From Yinghuangia elevatio (GTDB lineage Bacteria; Actinomycetota; Actinomycetes; Streptomycetales; Streptomycetaceae): a stretch of 30,915 nucleotides of DNA. The notes under the pieces were generated by a model that saw only the letters and a list, made by a program, of their open reading frames with translations, did no database searches and was not told the origin of the DNA. Below are positions 6,185 to 15,392 of this stretch, piece after piece. The DNA lies in assembly GCF_040649515.1 (NCBI RefSeq), contig NZ_JBEZFP010000115.1:1-30915 (forward strand), read 5' to 3'. Numbering within the stretch: position 1 is the first letter of the stretch; each line of letters opens with the position of its first letter. The translations under genes and the position numbers were made by a program.

Positions 6185-7780
6185 ATGGCGACCACCGTGC
6201 CCGACGAGGCCCCGCAGGCCGCACCCGAGCCGCACGACGCGGACGCGGAACGGCTCGCGCAGCTCGGCTACAAGCAGGAGCTGTCGCGGACGTGGAGCGG
6301 GTTCTCCAACTTCGCGATCTCGTTCTCCATCATCTCGATCCTGTCCGGCTGCTTCACCACGTTCGGCCAGGCGTGGAACAACGGCGGGCCGGTCGCGATC
6401 GCGTGGGGCTGGCCGATCATCTCGCTGTTCATCCTGGTCATCGGGTTCTGCATGGCGGAGCTGGTGTCCGCGTACCCGACGGCGGGCGGCATCTACTGGT
6501 GGGCCGCGAAACTCGGCAGACCGGTGCACGGGTGGTTCACCGGATGGCTCAACCTCATCGGCCTGATCGCGGTCACCGCGTCGGTGGACTACGGCTGCGC
6601 GACGTTCCTCAACATCCTCATCAAGATGTACGCGCCGGGCTGGGACGGCGACCTCAACACCGTCTTCCTGCTGTTCCTCGGCATCCTCGCGCTGCACGCC
6701 GTCATCAACATCTTCGGGCACGGCCTCATCGCGATGCTCCAGAACATCTCGGTGTACTGGCACGTCTTCGGGGTCGCGGCCGTCGTGCTGATCCTGGTGT
6801 TCGGGCCCGACTCGCACCAGGACGCCGGGTTCGTGTTCACCGAGCAGATCAACAACTCCGGCTTCGGTGACGGGATTTACTGGTTCTACGTGCTGCCGCT
6901 GGGCTTCCTCCTGACGCAGTACACGATCACCGGCTTCGACGCGTGCGCGCACGTGTCCGAGGAGACGAAGGACGCCTCGGTCAGCGCCGCCAAGGGGCTG
7001 TGGCGGTCGATCTTCTACTCCGCGATCGGCGGCTGGATCCTGCTGCTGGCCTTCCTGTTCGCGGCCGACGACGTCGAGGCGGTGAACGAGGGCGCCGGGG
7101 CCATCGACGCGCTGCTCACGTCGGCGCTCAGCAGCGAACTCGCCAAAGCCGTGGTCCTGATCTCGGTCGCCGGACAGTTCCTGTGCGGCATGAGCTGCGT
7201 CACCAGCCTGTCGCGCATGGGCTACGCGTTCAGCCGGGACGGCGGCGTACCAGGCTCGCGGATCTGGGCGCGGGTCGACGCCAACCGTACGCCGGTCAAC
7301 GCGGTCCTCGGCGGCTGCACGGTCGCCGCGCTCATCACGCTGCCCGCGCTGTACAAGAGTTCGACCGGTGCGCCGACCGCGTTCTACGCCGTGACGTCGG
7401 TGGCGGTGATCGGCCTGTACCTCGCCTTCCTGATCCCGATCTGGCTGCGGCTGCGGCAGGGCGAGGCGTTCCAGACCGGGCCGTGGAACCTCGGCGCCCG
7501 CTACAAGTGGATGTGCTGGGTCGCGGTCGTCGAAATCGCGGTGATCTCGGTGTACTTCGTCATGCCGTTCACCCCCTCGGCCATCCCGTGGAACGACGAC
7601 TTCGAGTGGACGTCGGTGAACTACGCGCCGATCGCGGTCGGCGGCGTGCTCCTCGCGATCACCGCCTGGTGGTACCTCGGGGCCCGCACCTGGTTCACCG
7701 GCCCGCGCCGCAACATCGACGAACCGGCGGCCGGCGAACCGGCCGTCGGGACCGGGGAGAAGACCGCCGCCGCCGACTGA
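6185..7780 (+). CDS. APC-superfamily amino acid/amine permease
   Basis: A 531-residue polytopic membrane protein with about 12 predicted helices. After a hydrophilic N-terminus (to about residue 40), TM1 carries the ISFSIISILSGCF segment typical of the GABA/choline permease branch (BAT1/GabP-like). A PTAGGIYWW motif and a TGFDACAHVSEETKDA motif in the loop after TM6 further support this branch. The C-terminal 30 residues are hydrophilic and Ala/Glu-rich. The start ATG at 6185 follows TGGAGGT. Taken with the APH kinase and the dimethylglycine-dehydrogenase-like enzyme, it likely imports an amino acid, amine or betaine used by this locus. Confidence 0.88.
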   Translation: MATTVPDEAPQAAPEPHDADAERLAQLGYKQELSRTWSGFSNFAISFSIISILSGCFTTFGQAWNNGGPVAIAWGWPIISLFILVIGFCMAELVSAYPTAGGIYWWAAKLGRPVHGWFTGWLNLIGLIAVTASVDYGCATFLNILIKMYAPGWDGDLNTVFLLFLGILALHAVINIFGHGLIAMLQNISVYWHVFGVAAVVLILVFGPDSHQDAGFVFTEQINNSGFGDGIYWFYVLPLGFLLTQYTITGFDACAHVSEETKDASVSAAKGLWRSIFYSAIGGWILLLAFLFAADDVEAVNEGAGAIDALLTSALSSELAKAVVLISVAGQFLCGMSCVTSLSRMGYAFSRDGGVPGSRIWARVDANRTPVNAVLGGCTVAALITLPALYKSSTGAPTAFYAVTSVAVIGLYLAFLIPIWLRLRQGEAFQTGPWNLGARYKWMCWVAVVEIAVISVYFVMPFTPSAIPWNDDFEWTSVNYAPIAVGGVLLAITAWWYLGARTWFTGPRRNIDEPAAGEPAVGTGEKTAAAD

Positions 7781-7800
7781 CGCCGGGCAGGACGGAATCC

Positions 7801-7858
7801 GGACCGGGTCAGAGCCGAGTCGGGAGCGAGCCAGAACCGAGTCGGGACCGGGTCAGGA
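7801..7858. repeat. short imperfect repeats between convergent genes
   Basis: GACCGGGTCAG occurs twice (near 7802 and 7845) and CCGAGTCGGGA twice (7815 and 7837), giving a small interleaved repeat block after the permease and overlapping the stop of the minus gene. No clear terminator stem is visible. Confidence 0.5.
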
Positions 7859-10261
7859 CGTCGCCGCCCGTGCGGTGGCGAACAGTTCGGGCAGCGTGCC
7901 GGAGAAGTCCCGGAACATGCGCACCGCCACGACCCACGCCTCCGGGTCGTCCCCGAGCAGGTCCGCCGCCAGCGCCCGGGCCGCCTCGCACGGCTCCACG
8001 ACCGCGGAGCGCGACGGGGCGGCCTGCGGGGTGCGGGCGATCAGGTCCAGGAACGCCACGGGAGACGTGCCGTACGCGAGCAGGTCCTCAGAGGTGAGGA
8101 CGCCCGCGCGCAGCATCCGTTCCAGGACGGTGCGCTTCGGCGGCGTGACGGGGCGGCCGTGCCGGGCCCCCGCACCGAGCACCGCCATCGCGAACTCGCG
8201 TGTGCATCCCGGCTGTTCGCACAGGAGACCGGCCATCTGCCCGTCCAGGCGCCCGTCGAGCACCGCGTCGGTGAGCTCGGGCCAGGGCAGCGGTACGCCT
8301 TCCTGGACCGCCCTGCGCAGGTTCTCCTCGGCCTGTCCGCCCTTCTTCGCGAGGTACGCCACCACCTGCCCGGGCGCCATTGCCGCTGCCTGACGCTCGC
8401 GCAGCCTCGCCAGGCCGTCCTCGGCGGGTAGCAGGGCCCGCACGGTCTTGACCGTCGCGGCGGGCAGGCGCCCGAGACCGAGCAACTCCTCGACCTCGGT
8501 GGGGCCGTACCGCTCCCACACGGACACGAGCAGGAGCAGACGGCCGGCCTCGGTGCCCAGGCGCAGGCGCCGCAGGATCACCGCGGCCACCCCCGGGTCA
8601 CCGCCGCCGAGCCCCGCGGTCAGGCGGGCGCGGTAGTGGCCGAGGTTGATGTCCTCCAGAACGGCGAGGACTTCGGGCGCGACGCGCCCGCGACTGCCGT
8701 CGGTGCGCACCCCGGCCAGGATGCGCACGCGTTCTTCGTCGGGCACCTGGGCGTGGGCGAACAGCGAGGCGTCGATGGCAGGTTCGTCGTACGCGAGCAA
8801 CTCGGCCACCTCCTCCTTGGACAACCAGCCGCTCGCGGCGCGGGACGCCAGCGCGGGCACCCCGTGCTCGTCGACGAGAGCCTTGCGCACCTGCGGCGAC
8901 AGCGCCTGGTAGTGGAAGACCAACAGGTGCTGAACCGCGCGGGCGTCGAAGTACGGGGCAAGCGCGACGGTCACCGAATCCGGCAGCAGGCGCAGCAGGT
9001 TCAGGAACAGGGCACGGGTGTTCTCCGGCTCCGTCGCCGGGAAAACCGCGGCGAGCGGCCGGGGCCACGTCGTGCTCCGCTTCGAAACCGGGGACGCGGC
9101 GACGCCGGCCACCATGTCCACCACCGAGCCGGCGAAGCGCGGCAGTCGGGCGTAGAACGTCAGCCACAGGTGCGGGTCGTCGCCCAGCGGCGCGAACGCC
9201 TCGGCCAACGCGGACCGTACCTCGGGGATGTCCGGCAGGGCCGACAACATGCGGTTGGCAGGCGCGGCCTCACCCAGAACGCGGTCGAGGGGCATCCAGC
9301 CGGCGGCTATGCCGCGGCGCATCGCGTCGTCGAACTCGGCGGCAGCCAAAGCCCCCTGATTGGACACGATGTCGAAGGGCAGCCACACCGCGTGCTTGAG
9401 CGCGACGCGCGGGCGCGCCGCCTTCAGCGCCTCGTGCACCAAGTCCTCGGGGCAGCCCTCCCAGGACGTCAGCCAGCCCAGAGCGGTTTCCCCGAGCCGC
9501 TTGCGCGCGTGCTCGCGGCGTACCAGGTCCCAGTCGAACTCCGGCCGGTCCTCGAGGCCGCGCGGATTCTCGGTGGACTGCCGCAGATGCAGGAACGTAC
9601 GCGCGGCGGCGGGGTCGAGCCATTCCTCGGGCGGGCGGCGGTCGGCCAGATACGCGGACGGGTCCGGCGCCTGGGCGGCCTCGACCAGCATCGCCGCGAG
9701 GCCTGGATGGCCGAGCGGCTCCTTGGCGAGGTCCAGGAGGTCGGTACGCGTGCAGCGGTCCGCGACCGCCACGCAGAGGTCGACGGCGACCGCGTACGGC
9801 ACGTCCGCGCACCGGTCCGCCGCGGCCTGGCGGACGACGACCGAGAAGGGCATCGTCGCCGCGCTCAGCGGGTCGCGGCCTGCGATCTCCCGCAGCGCCT
9901 GGACGACGCCGTACTCGGCGTGCCAGCCCTCGTCCTCCTCGTCGTCGACGTGCGCGAGAACTTCGGCGAACACGGCGGGATCCGCGTGTTTCCGCCGCCG
10001 ATACAGGCTCGCCGCGATCGCGGGATCCCCCAGGCGAGCGGCGCGCATCAGGATTTCGTGCGCCTGCGGCCCACCGGACCACCCTTCGGCGAAGAACGCC
10101 GCGAGGTCGATGCCGTCGTCCGCGAGCACCCGCTCGACGGCCTCCTTGGGCAAGGCCGCGTAGCCCTCGACCATCGCCATGATCTCGACGCGAAACCGCT
10201 CCCGCAGCGCCGCGGCCACGTCGGGCCCGGCCAGACGCAAGGCGGTGGCCAGCTCAATCAC
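7853..10261 (-). CDS. large helical protein of unknown function
   Basis: An 802-residue soluble protein with no signal peptide, membrane segment or catalytic motif I recognise. It consists almost wholly of short amphipathic helices rich in Ala, Leu, Arg and Glu, with repeated patterns such as RAARLGDPAIAASLYRRR and LAAMLVEAAQAPDPSAYL. This suggests an alpha-solenoid (HEAT- or TPR-like) without clean repeat borders. Similar very long orphan proteins are common in Streptomyces. The start is taken as GTG at 10261, where the helical sequence begins; the open frame to 10393 gives an Arg-rich low-quality extension. It is convergent with the permease and downstream of dedA on the same strand, 175 bases apart, so probably a separate unit. 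Confidence 0.75.
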   Translation of the reverse strand: MIELATALRLAGPDVAAALRERFRVEIMAMVEGYAALPKEAVERVLADDGIDLAAFFAEGWSGGPQAHEILMRAARLGDPAIAASLYRRRKHADPAVFAEVLAHVDDEEDEGWHAEYGVVQALREIAGRDPLSAATMPFSVVVRQAAADRCADVPYAVAVDLCVAVADRCTRTDLLDLAKEPLGHPGLAAMLVEAAQAPDPSAYLADRRPPEEWLDPAAARTFLHLRQSTENPRGLEDRPEFDWDLVRREHARKRLGETALGWLTSWEGCPEDLVHEALKAARPRVALKHAVWLPFDIVSNQGALAAAEFDDAMRRGIAAGWMPLDRVLGEAAPANRMLSALPDIPEVRSALAEAFAPLGDDPHLWLTFYARLPRFAGSVVDMVAGVAASPVSKRSTTWPRPLAAVFPATEPENTRALFLNLLRLLPDSVTVALAPYFDARAVQHLLVFHYQALSPQVRKALVDEHGVPALASRAASGWLSKEEVAELLAYDEPAIDASLFAHAQVPDEERVRILAGVRTDGSRGRVAPEVLAVLEDINLGHYRARLTAGLGGGDPGVAAVILRRLRLGTEAGRLLLLVSVWERYGPTEVEELLGLGRLPAATVKTVRALLPAEDGLARLRERQAAAMAPGQVVAYLAKKGGQAEENLRRAVQEGVPLPWPELTDAVLDGRLDGQMAGLLCEQPGCTREFAMAVLGAGARHGRPVTPPKRTVLERMLRAGVLTSEDLLAYGTSPVAFLDLIARTPQAAPSRSAVVEPCEAARALAADLLGDDPEAWVVAVRMFRDFSGTLPELFATARAATS

Positions 10262-10405
10262 GAATGCCCATCCCCGAGATCCGACACCGTTGGAAGGGCT
10301 TGATCCTGGCACAACCCGACGACAGCGGGCGGGGGCGGCCCGGCCGCCGACGTACCGCAAGTACCGCACGCGACGGCCCCGCCCCGAAAGCACCCGTGCG
10401 GGCGT

Positions 10406-10423
10406 GGACCCGGCGCCGGGCCC
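10406..10423 (-). terminator. possible terminator of the DedA gene
   Basis: A nearly palindromic GC-only sequence with its centre in CCCGGCGCCGGG, 14 bases after the DedA stop on the minus strand. The true loop would be about four bases, and no T run follows. Confidence 0.3.
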
Positions 10424-10436
10424 CCGTCACGCCCCG

Positions 10437-11060
10437 TCAGGCGCCCTGCTCGGCGCCGCGCTTCTTACGCCAGGCGATCACGCGCCGGATGAGTTCGATC
10501 AGCACGGTCATCACGGCGGCGGCCACGAGGCCGGCGATGATGCCCTTGAACGGACTGTCCTTGAACGCCGCGCCGCCCCAATACCCGAGCAGCGTGGCGT
10601 ACGCCGCCCAGGTGATCGCCCCGATGGCCGACCACTTGCGGAACCGGGACCACGGGTAGTCCACGATCCCGGCGGTGAGCGAGATCGCGGTGCGTCCCCC
10701 GGGGATGTAGCGGCCCGCGATGATCATCATGCCGCCGTACTCGCTCAGCCAGCGCTCCGCCTGCGCGCGGGCCTTCTTCCCACGCTCACCCGACAGCATC
10801 CGACGGGTGGCGAACGGCTCGGCCCAGCGTCCGATGGCGTACGCCGTGTTGTCCCCGGCGAAGGCGCCCACGGCACCGACGAAGATCAACAGGAAGAGGT
10901 TCGGCGACCCGGTGGCCGTCGCGAAGACACCGCATGCAATGAGCGACGTCTCACTCGGCACGATCGGCAGGATCGCATCGAGGAAGGCCATGACGCCCAC
11001 GAGCAGATACGACCACGGCGAGTCGGCGAACCGCATGAACGGGTCGAACCAGGCTTCCAC
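10437..11060 (-). CDS. DedA/SNARE-associated family membrane protein
   Basis: A 207-residue inner membrane protein with about five hydrophobic segments. Typical DedA features are the LPIVPSETSLIACGVFA segment near residues 32-47, a glycine-rich FVGAVGAFAGDNTAYAIGR stretch, and the GRYIPGGRTAISLTAG signature (about 115-130). The family takes part in membrane homeostasis and undecaprenyl-phosphate/lipid flipping in other bacteria (family knowledge). The start is GTG at 11060 with AGGAT upstream. The C-terminus is basic (RRVIAWRKKRG). It stands alone between unrelated genes. Confidence 0.88.
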   Translation of the reverse strand: MEAWFDPFMRFADSPWSYLLVGVMAFLDAILPIVPSETSLIACGVFATATGSPNLFLLIFVGAVGAFAGDNTAYAIGRWAEPFATRRMLSGERGKKARAQAERWLSEYGGMMIIAGRYIPGGRTAISLTAGIVDYPWSRFRKWSAIGAITWAAYATLLGYWGGAAFKDSPFKGIIAGLVAAAVMTVLIELIRRVIAWRKKRGAEQGA

Positions 11061-11334
11061 GGCGCATCCTCACGGCTGACGGTCACGGCACACACGCCTG
11101 TGCTGCTACCCCCGAGGTGGCCATACCTCACGTACCCGGCCCCCCACCTGCACTTTTCCCCCACGCAACGTCGCCAGGACCGCCCTTTCGGATCTCGTCC
11201 AAAGACCACGTCGCGCCGGCCCAGGACGCCCCCTCCGCCATGCGGCAATCGCAAAGCAAGCCCGCACCTCGCCCCCACCCCCGCGCGCTCGCCACCGCGC
11301 GCACCCATCCCGACGCGACACTCGCGGACAAGGC

Positions 11335-11632
11335 CCGGTCCTACCGCAAAAGGCCTCGCCTGGAAGACCGCCCTGGCCGACCTCGGCGCCACCGGCAAAC
11401 TCACCCGCCCCCACCGCCCGCAGGCCGACGGCAAAATCGAACGCTTCAACCGCACCCTGCTCGACGAATGGGCCAGCGCCCCTCCACCACCAACCAGAAA
11501 CGCACCGACCAACTCGGCGCGTTCCTCCACCCCTACAACCGCCACCGCTGCCACACCGCACGCCGAGGCAAGCCACCGATACCCCGCGTGAACAACGTGG
11601 CAGGTCAGAACAGCTTCCCGCAGGACTCGTGA
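11335..11632 (+). pseudogene. IS481-type transposase remnant, frameshifted
   Basis: From about 11349 one frame reads like the end of an rve integrase core: ALADLGATGKLTRPHRPQADGKIERFNRTLLDEWA, matching IS481-family transposases with the catalytic Glu in GKIERFNRTL. The continuation lies in another frame from about 11477: RPSTTNQKRTDQLGAFLHPYNRHRCHTARRG, then PPIPRVNNVAGQ and a stop at 11632. A small deletion near 11474 breaks the gene, and the N-terminal two thirds with helix-turn-helix and first Asp residues are missing. I see no inverted repeats. The rest of the 11061-11679 interval shows no gene. The remnant lies directly downstream of the secretion-like operon. Confidence 0.75.
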
Positions 11633-11679
11633 TCGCAGCCGTTCGCATCTGAGCCGCGCGATGATCCAAAGGAAACTGC

Positions 11680-13692
11680 CTAGTCCCCCTGGCGGGGGGA
11701 GGGGGCGCGGGGGGCTGGGGGCGGGTCTGCGGAGTAGGGCATGCCGGAGGCGGACGGTGGGGGCGGGGGCGACGGCTGGGAGTCGAGCCAGCGCGGGGAG
11801 CGCAGGGCCGGGCCACCGCCGGAGCCACCGGAACCGCCGCCCGATCCACCGCCGGAACCGCCGCTGGGGGCGGAGTCGTAGCCGTGTGCGGACATCCCGG
11901 AAGCGACGCCGCCCGCCGCGCTGCCGGCGCTGGAGGAGCCGGTCGAGGCGGTCGCGGTGGCGGTCGTACCGCGACCGGCGTGCACGCCCATGCCGGCCTT
12001 GACGTACGACGCGGTGCCGCCGGTCAGGGCCGCCTTGGACCCCGCCGCCATCTCCATGCGGCCGGCGCGCAACTGGCCGATGTCGTCGCCGAGAGCCGGG
12101 ATGAAGCGGTAGACCATGACCGACGCGAAGATCGCCAGGAACATGATGGCGAGGCCCGTGAGCACCCCGGCGAGCGCGTCGGAACCGCCGCCCGAACTGG
12201 CCGCCATGGCGAGGCCGAGCACGATGACGATGATGGGCTTGGCGAGCAGGATCGCCACCATCATGCCGACCCACCTGCGGACATGGCCCCACAGATCGCG
12301 GTCGACCACACCGGCGTAGACGATCGTGCCGAGGATCGCCCCGACGTACAGCAGCGCGGCGCGCACCAGGAGTTCGATCCACAGGATCATCGCCGCCAGG
12401 ATGGCGAACATCGACACGAAGATGAGCGTCACCGGACCGCCGCCGAGGCTCTGCGGGTCGAGGCCCTTGGAGAAACCCTCCATGAACTGGTCGGTGTCCT
12501 GTCTGGTGCCGCTGGCGATGGCCGCGGTGATCGAGTCGACGAGCGACACCGACAGATGCAGGGCCAACGGAGTGAACGCGGACGCCATGACGGCCAGCCA
12601 CAGGTAGCCAACCGCTTCACCGATGGCGGTGCCGAGCGGTACGCCGCGCACCGCGCGCTTGGTGACGGCGACCATCCAGACGATCAGGGTGAGGAACGCG
12701 GAGGCCGCAAACACGACGGCGTACTGCCGCAGGAACCCGGGATTCGTGAAGTCGACCGCAGTCGTCGCGTTGATGGCCGAGGCGAGCTTGCTGATGAACC
12801 ACACAGCGGCCTCTGCCGTCGACTTGGCGATCGCGCCGAGCGGATCCGCGGCGAACGTCAGCGGGTTGCTGCCGGTACGCGCCTGGCACTCCTCCTTCGC
12901 CGGACTCATCAACTGGTCGCAGAACGAGGCATAGCCGCCGCCACTGCCGGGAGAGCCGGACGGCGTCGGCGAGCCGGTCCCGGTCGGCGAGCCCGATCCT
13001 GAGGGCGGCGGCGAGGACGGGGGCGTGGCCCTCGGGTGGAGTCCCGCCGCGGCGGGCCGCTCGTTGGGCGGCGCGACGGCCGGGACGCCCTGGTACCCGG
13101 CCGGTTCCGCGGCGAACGGAGCCGCCCGATGCCCCGCGGGTTGCGCGGACGCCCGCTCGCCGGTGAACAGCACAGCGGACAGCAGGCCGACCACGATCGG
13201 AACCAGTACCGCAAGCAGCCCCGCCACAGTCCGCAGGCGGCGTGTGCGCGAGCGTGCGTGCGTACGCGGTCGTGTACGTGGTTGCGGTTGCGGTTCCTGC
13301 TGCGATCGCGGTTGAACACGACCGGGGGTGCCGCTCTCGAGGACGGATTCGGTCGGCACTTCGTGAGTGCTGTGCGGCCGCGAAGCTTCCGAACTCGGCG
13401 TCTCGTAGGTGTACGCGTGCCTGCCGCGTGGTCGGCGGCGGAAGGGGCGTGTGGGTGGCCAGGAGGCTGGGGGTGGGGCGGTCGGGTCGGCGTCGGGGGT
13501 GTGGGGGGCGTCTTGCGGGCCGGTTGCCCGGTCCGCGGCCACACCTGTGCGCATGTCCGTCGTCGGGGCCCCGGCCGTCGGCGGCGCCGGGGAGACGCGG
13601 ACCGCGACACCGCGACGCACCCCGGTCTCCACTGCCGTGCCCGCGTGCGGCACCGCAGCCCGACGGGGTCGAGCGTCCGGCCTTACGGTCAT
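11680..13692 (-). CDS. TrbL/VirB6-like conjugal-transfer membrane protein
   Basis: A 670-residue protein. About 150 cytoplasmic, Pro/Arg-rich residues precede a first membrane helix (near 153-175, ahead of GERASA). Next is an external Pro/Ser/Gly-rich linker and a region with two Cys (FCDQLMSPAKEEC) that could form a disulfide. The core has about six further hydrophobic segments, including IELLVRAALLYVGAILGTIVYAG and VGMMVAILLAKPIIVIVLGLAMA, the TrbL/VirB6 pattern of a type IV secretion channel. The last 150 residues are Gly/Ser/Ala low complexity. ATG at 13692 is preceded by AGGAG. It is the last gene of the operon; the IS remnant follows. Family assignment rests on topology and a few motifs. 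Confidence 0.65.
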   Translation of the reverse strand: MTVRPDARPRRAAVPHAGTAVETGVRRGVAVRVSPAPPTAGAPTTDMRTGVAADRATGPQDAPHTPDADPTAPPPASWPPTRPFRRRPRGRHAYTYETPSSEASRPHSTHEVPTESVLESGTPGRVQPRSQQEPQPQPRTRPRTHARSRTRRLRTVAGLLAVLVPIVVGLLSAVLFTGERASAQPAGHRAAPFAAEPAGYQGVPAVAPPNERPAAAGLHPRATPPSSPPPSGSGSPTGTGSPTPSGSPGSGGGYASFCDQLMSPAKEECQARTGSNPLTFAADPLGAIAKSTAEAAVWFISKLASAINATTAVDFTNPGFLRQYAVVFAASAFLTLIVWMVAVTKRAVRGVPLGTAIGEAVGYLWLAVMASAFTPLALHLSVSLVDSITAAIASGTRQDTDQFMEGFSKGLDPQSLGGGPVTLIFVSMFAILAAMILWIELLVRAALLYVGAILGTIVYAGVVDRDLWGHVRRWVGMMVAILLAKPIIVIVLGLAMAASSGGGSDALAGVLTGLAIMFLAIFASVMVYRFIPALGDDIGQLRAGRMEMAAGSKAALTGGTASYVKAGMGVHAGRGTTATATASTGSSSAGSAAGGVASGMSAHGYDSAPSGGSGGGSGGGSGGSGGGPALRSPRWLDSQPSPPPPPSASGMPYSADPPPAPRAPSPRQGD

Positions 13693-13746
13693 GCGAACTC
13701 CTGCGTTGGTGTGGCGCTTCGTCGATCTTTCCGGGCGTCCGGCCCG

Positions 13747-15357
13747 CTACGCCAGCGGGTTGGCGGACAGTGGCTGAGACTGCGTTGTAGGAGCGGGTTT
13801 TGTGGGTGCTGCTGGTACGTCCTGCGAGTCTTGTGCCGCCTGCGGGTCAATCTTCAGGGAGGACGGACCCACCTGGCCCACGATCGTCACGGGTGGGGGT
13901 GACGAAGGGGGCTTGTCTTGCGGCGGGTTGGCGGTGGACGGCGGTACTGGGGCGGGCTTGGGCGCCGCCGGCTTGGGGGCGGGCTTGGGCGGCGGAGTCG
14001 GGTCCGTGGCGGCCGGGGCGGGGGTGGGGACGGGTTTGACGGGCGGCTTGACCGGTTGCTCGGTGGGTTGTTCGGAGGGCTGCTCTGCGGGCTTTTCGGA
14101 TGGTGGTGCTGCTGGTGGCTTCGGCTGGGGAGCGGGCTCGGCCGGGGCGGGCGCCGGCTTGCCGGGCTCCGGGGCCTCGGGGGTCTTCGGGATCTCGGGG
14201 ATCTCGGGCTCGGGCTGCTCGGGCTGCTCCGGGGCGGGCGGCGCGGGCGGCGTCTGCGGGCTCTGCGGCTTCTGCGGCACCGGCGTTGGCGTGCCCGGTG
14301 GCGTGCGTGGCGGCGCCTGCGGCGCGGGTGACGCCGGTTCGGGCCGCGGGAGGACCGGGGCAGGAACCGGGACGGGGGCAGGGACGGGATCCGGGGGCGG
14401 CGGCGCGGGCTTGGCGACGGCGGGCACGACGGCGGGTTTGGGCGCGACGGGTTTCGGTGCGGACGGCTTGGGTGCCGAGGGCTTCGGCAACGACGGCAGG
14501 ACCGCGGCGATCACCGGCCGTTCCGGCTTCTTCGGCTCGTCCGGCGGCTTCGGCTTCGTCGACAGCGGCTCCTGGGAGTTGTCGACAGGCGGTACGACCG
14601 GGGTGACCGGTGCGGGAAGCGGCTCCACCGGCTTGGGGGCGGGCGGCAGTTCGGGGACCACAGGTACGGACGGACCGCCCGGCTCCCGCGGACCACCGGA
14701 CGGCAGGTCCGCGGCGGCGGGCGGTAACGGCAGGTCGTACGGGGCGAACGGGCCCATTGCCAGGACGCCTTCGGCAACCGGACCACTCAGCCCGGCAGAC
14801 CCGCCTGGGCCACCTGAGCCGCCCGGCCCGTCGCTGTCTGTGGCGGCGTCAACCACCGGTACGACGCGCCCGTCGGTTCCGTTGCCGGACGAGGCCGCGG
14901 GTGGTGGGAACTCCTGTGCCGGCGGCGGCAACGGCAGATCGTCCACCGCGACGGGTCCGAGCGCGGCGCTCGGGCCGCCCGTGTCCGGCGCCATGGGGCC
15001 GTAGACGCCGGGGAGTTGGCCGCTGGTGGCGCTGACGGGGCGTACTCCGCCGTCTCCCGCCGCCGTGTCCGGTACCGCGTCGCGCGCCGCCGGGGCCGGG
15101 AGTTCGCGGGCCGGTCGCGGCAGCGGCAGGTCCGCGGGTGCCTCCGGCTCGGCCCCGGCACCGCGTGCGGCGACATCGGCGGCGGTGTCGGCGTCCGTGT
15201 CCGGCGCGGACGCCGGCGTCCCCTGGCCCGCGGGCTCCCCCGCACCGGCCCCTCGGATCTCCTCCGCGTGCGCCGCGCCCGCCGTCGAGAACGCGGCGAC
15301 GGTCAGCGATACCGACACCGCTGCCGTGATGAGTTTGCGTCGCAGGTCGTGGTCCAT
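13747..15357 (-). CDS. secreted proline-rich repeat protein
   Basis: A 536-residue protein with a clear signal peptide (basic DLRRKL, hydrophobic TAAVSVSLTVAAFS, then AGAAHA before the expected cleavage near residue 32). The mature part is almost wholly Pro, Ala, Glu and Lys with no predicted fold. The motif DLPLPxPA occurs three times (about residues 74, 138 and 206). Later parts are KPxPP and PAPVP runs. There is no LPxTG sorting signal and no C-terminal membrane helix, so it is released or held by partners. The start ATG at 15357 follows AAGGAG; the upstream extension of the frame is not used. It lies 35 bases after the propeller gene and 54 before the TrbL gene, so it is probably a structural, wall-spanning part of the same machine (inference). 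Confidence 0.75.
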   Translation of the reverse strand: MDHDLRRKLITAAVSVSLTVAAFSTAGAAHAEEIRGAGAGEPAGQGTPASAPDTDADTAADVAARGAGAEPEAPADLPLPRPARELPAPAARDAVPDTAAGDGGVRPVSATSGQLPGVYGPMAPDTGGPSAALGPVAVDDLPLPPPAQEFPPPAASSGNGTDGRVVPVVDAATDSDGPGGSGGPGGSAGLSGPVAEGVLAMGPFAPYDLPLPPAAADLPSGGPREPGGPSVPVVPELPPAPKPVEPLPAPVTPVVPPVDNSQEPLSTKPKPPDEPKKPERPVIAAVLPSLPKPSAPKPSAPKPVAPKPAVVPAVAKPAPPPPDPVPAPVPVPAPVLPRPEPASPAPQAPPRTPPGTPTPVPQKPQSPQTPPAPPAPEQPEQPEPEIPEIPKTPEAPEPGKPAPAPAEPAPQPKPPAAPPSEKPAEQPSEQPTEQPVKPPVKPVPTPAPAATDPTPPPKPAPKPAAPKPAPVPPSTANPPQDKPPSSPPPVTIVGQVGPSSLKIDPQAAQDSQDVPAAPTKPAPTTQSQPLSANPLA

Positions 15358-15392
15358 GCGGAGACTCCTTGTGGCTATACCGACCAACCCTC

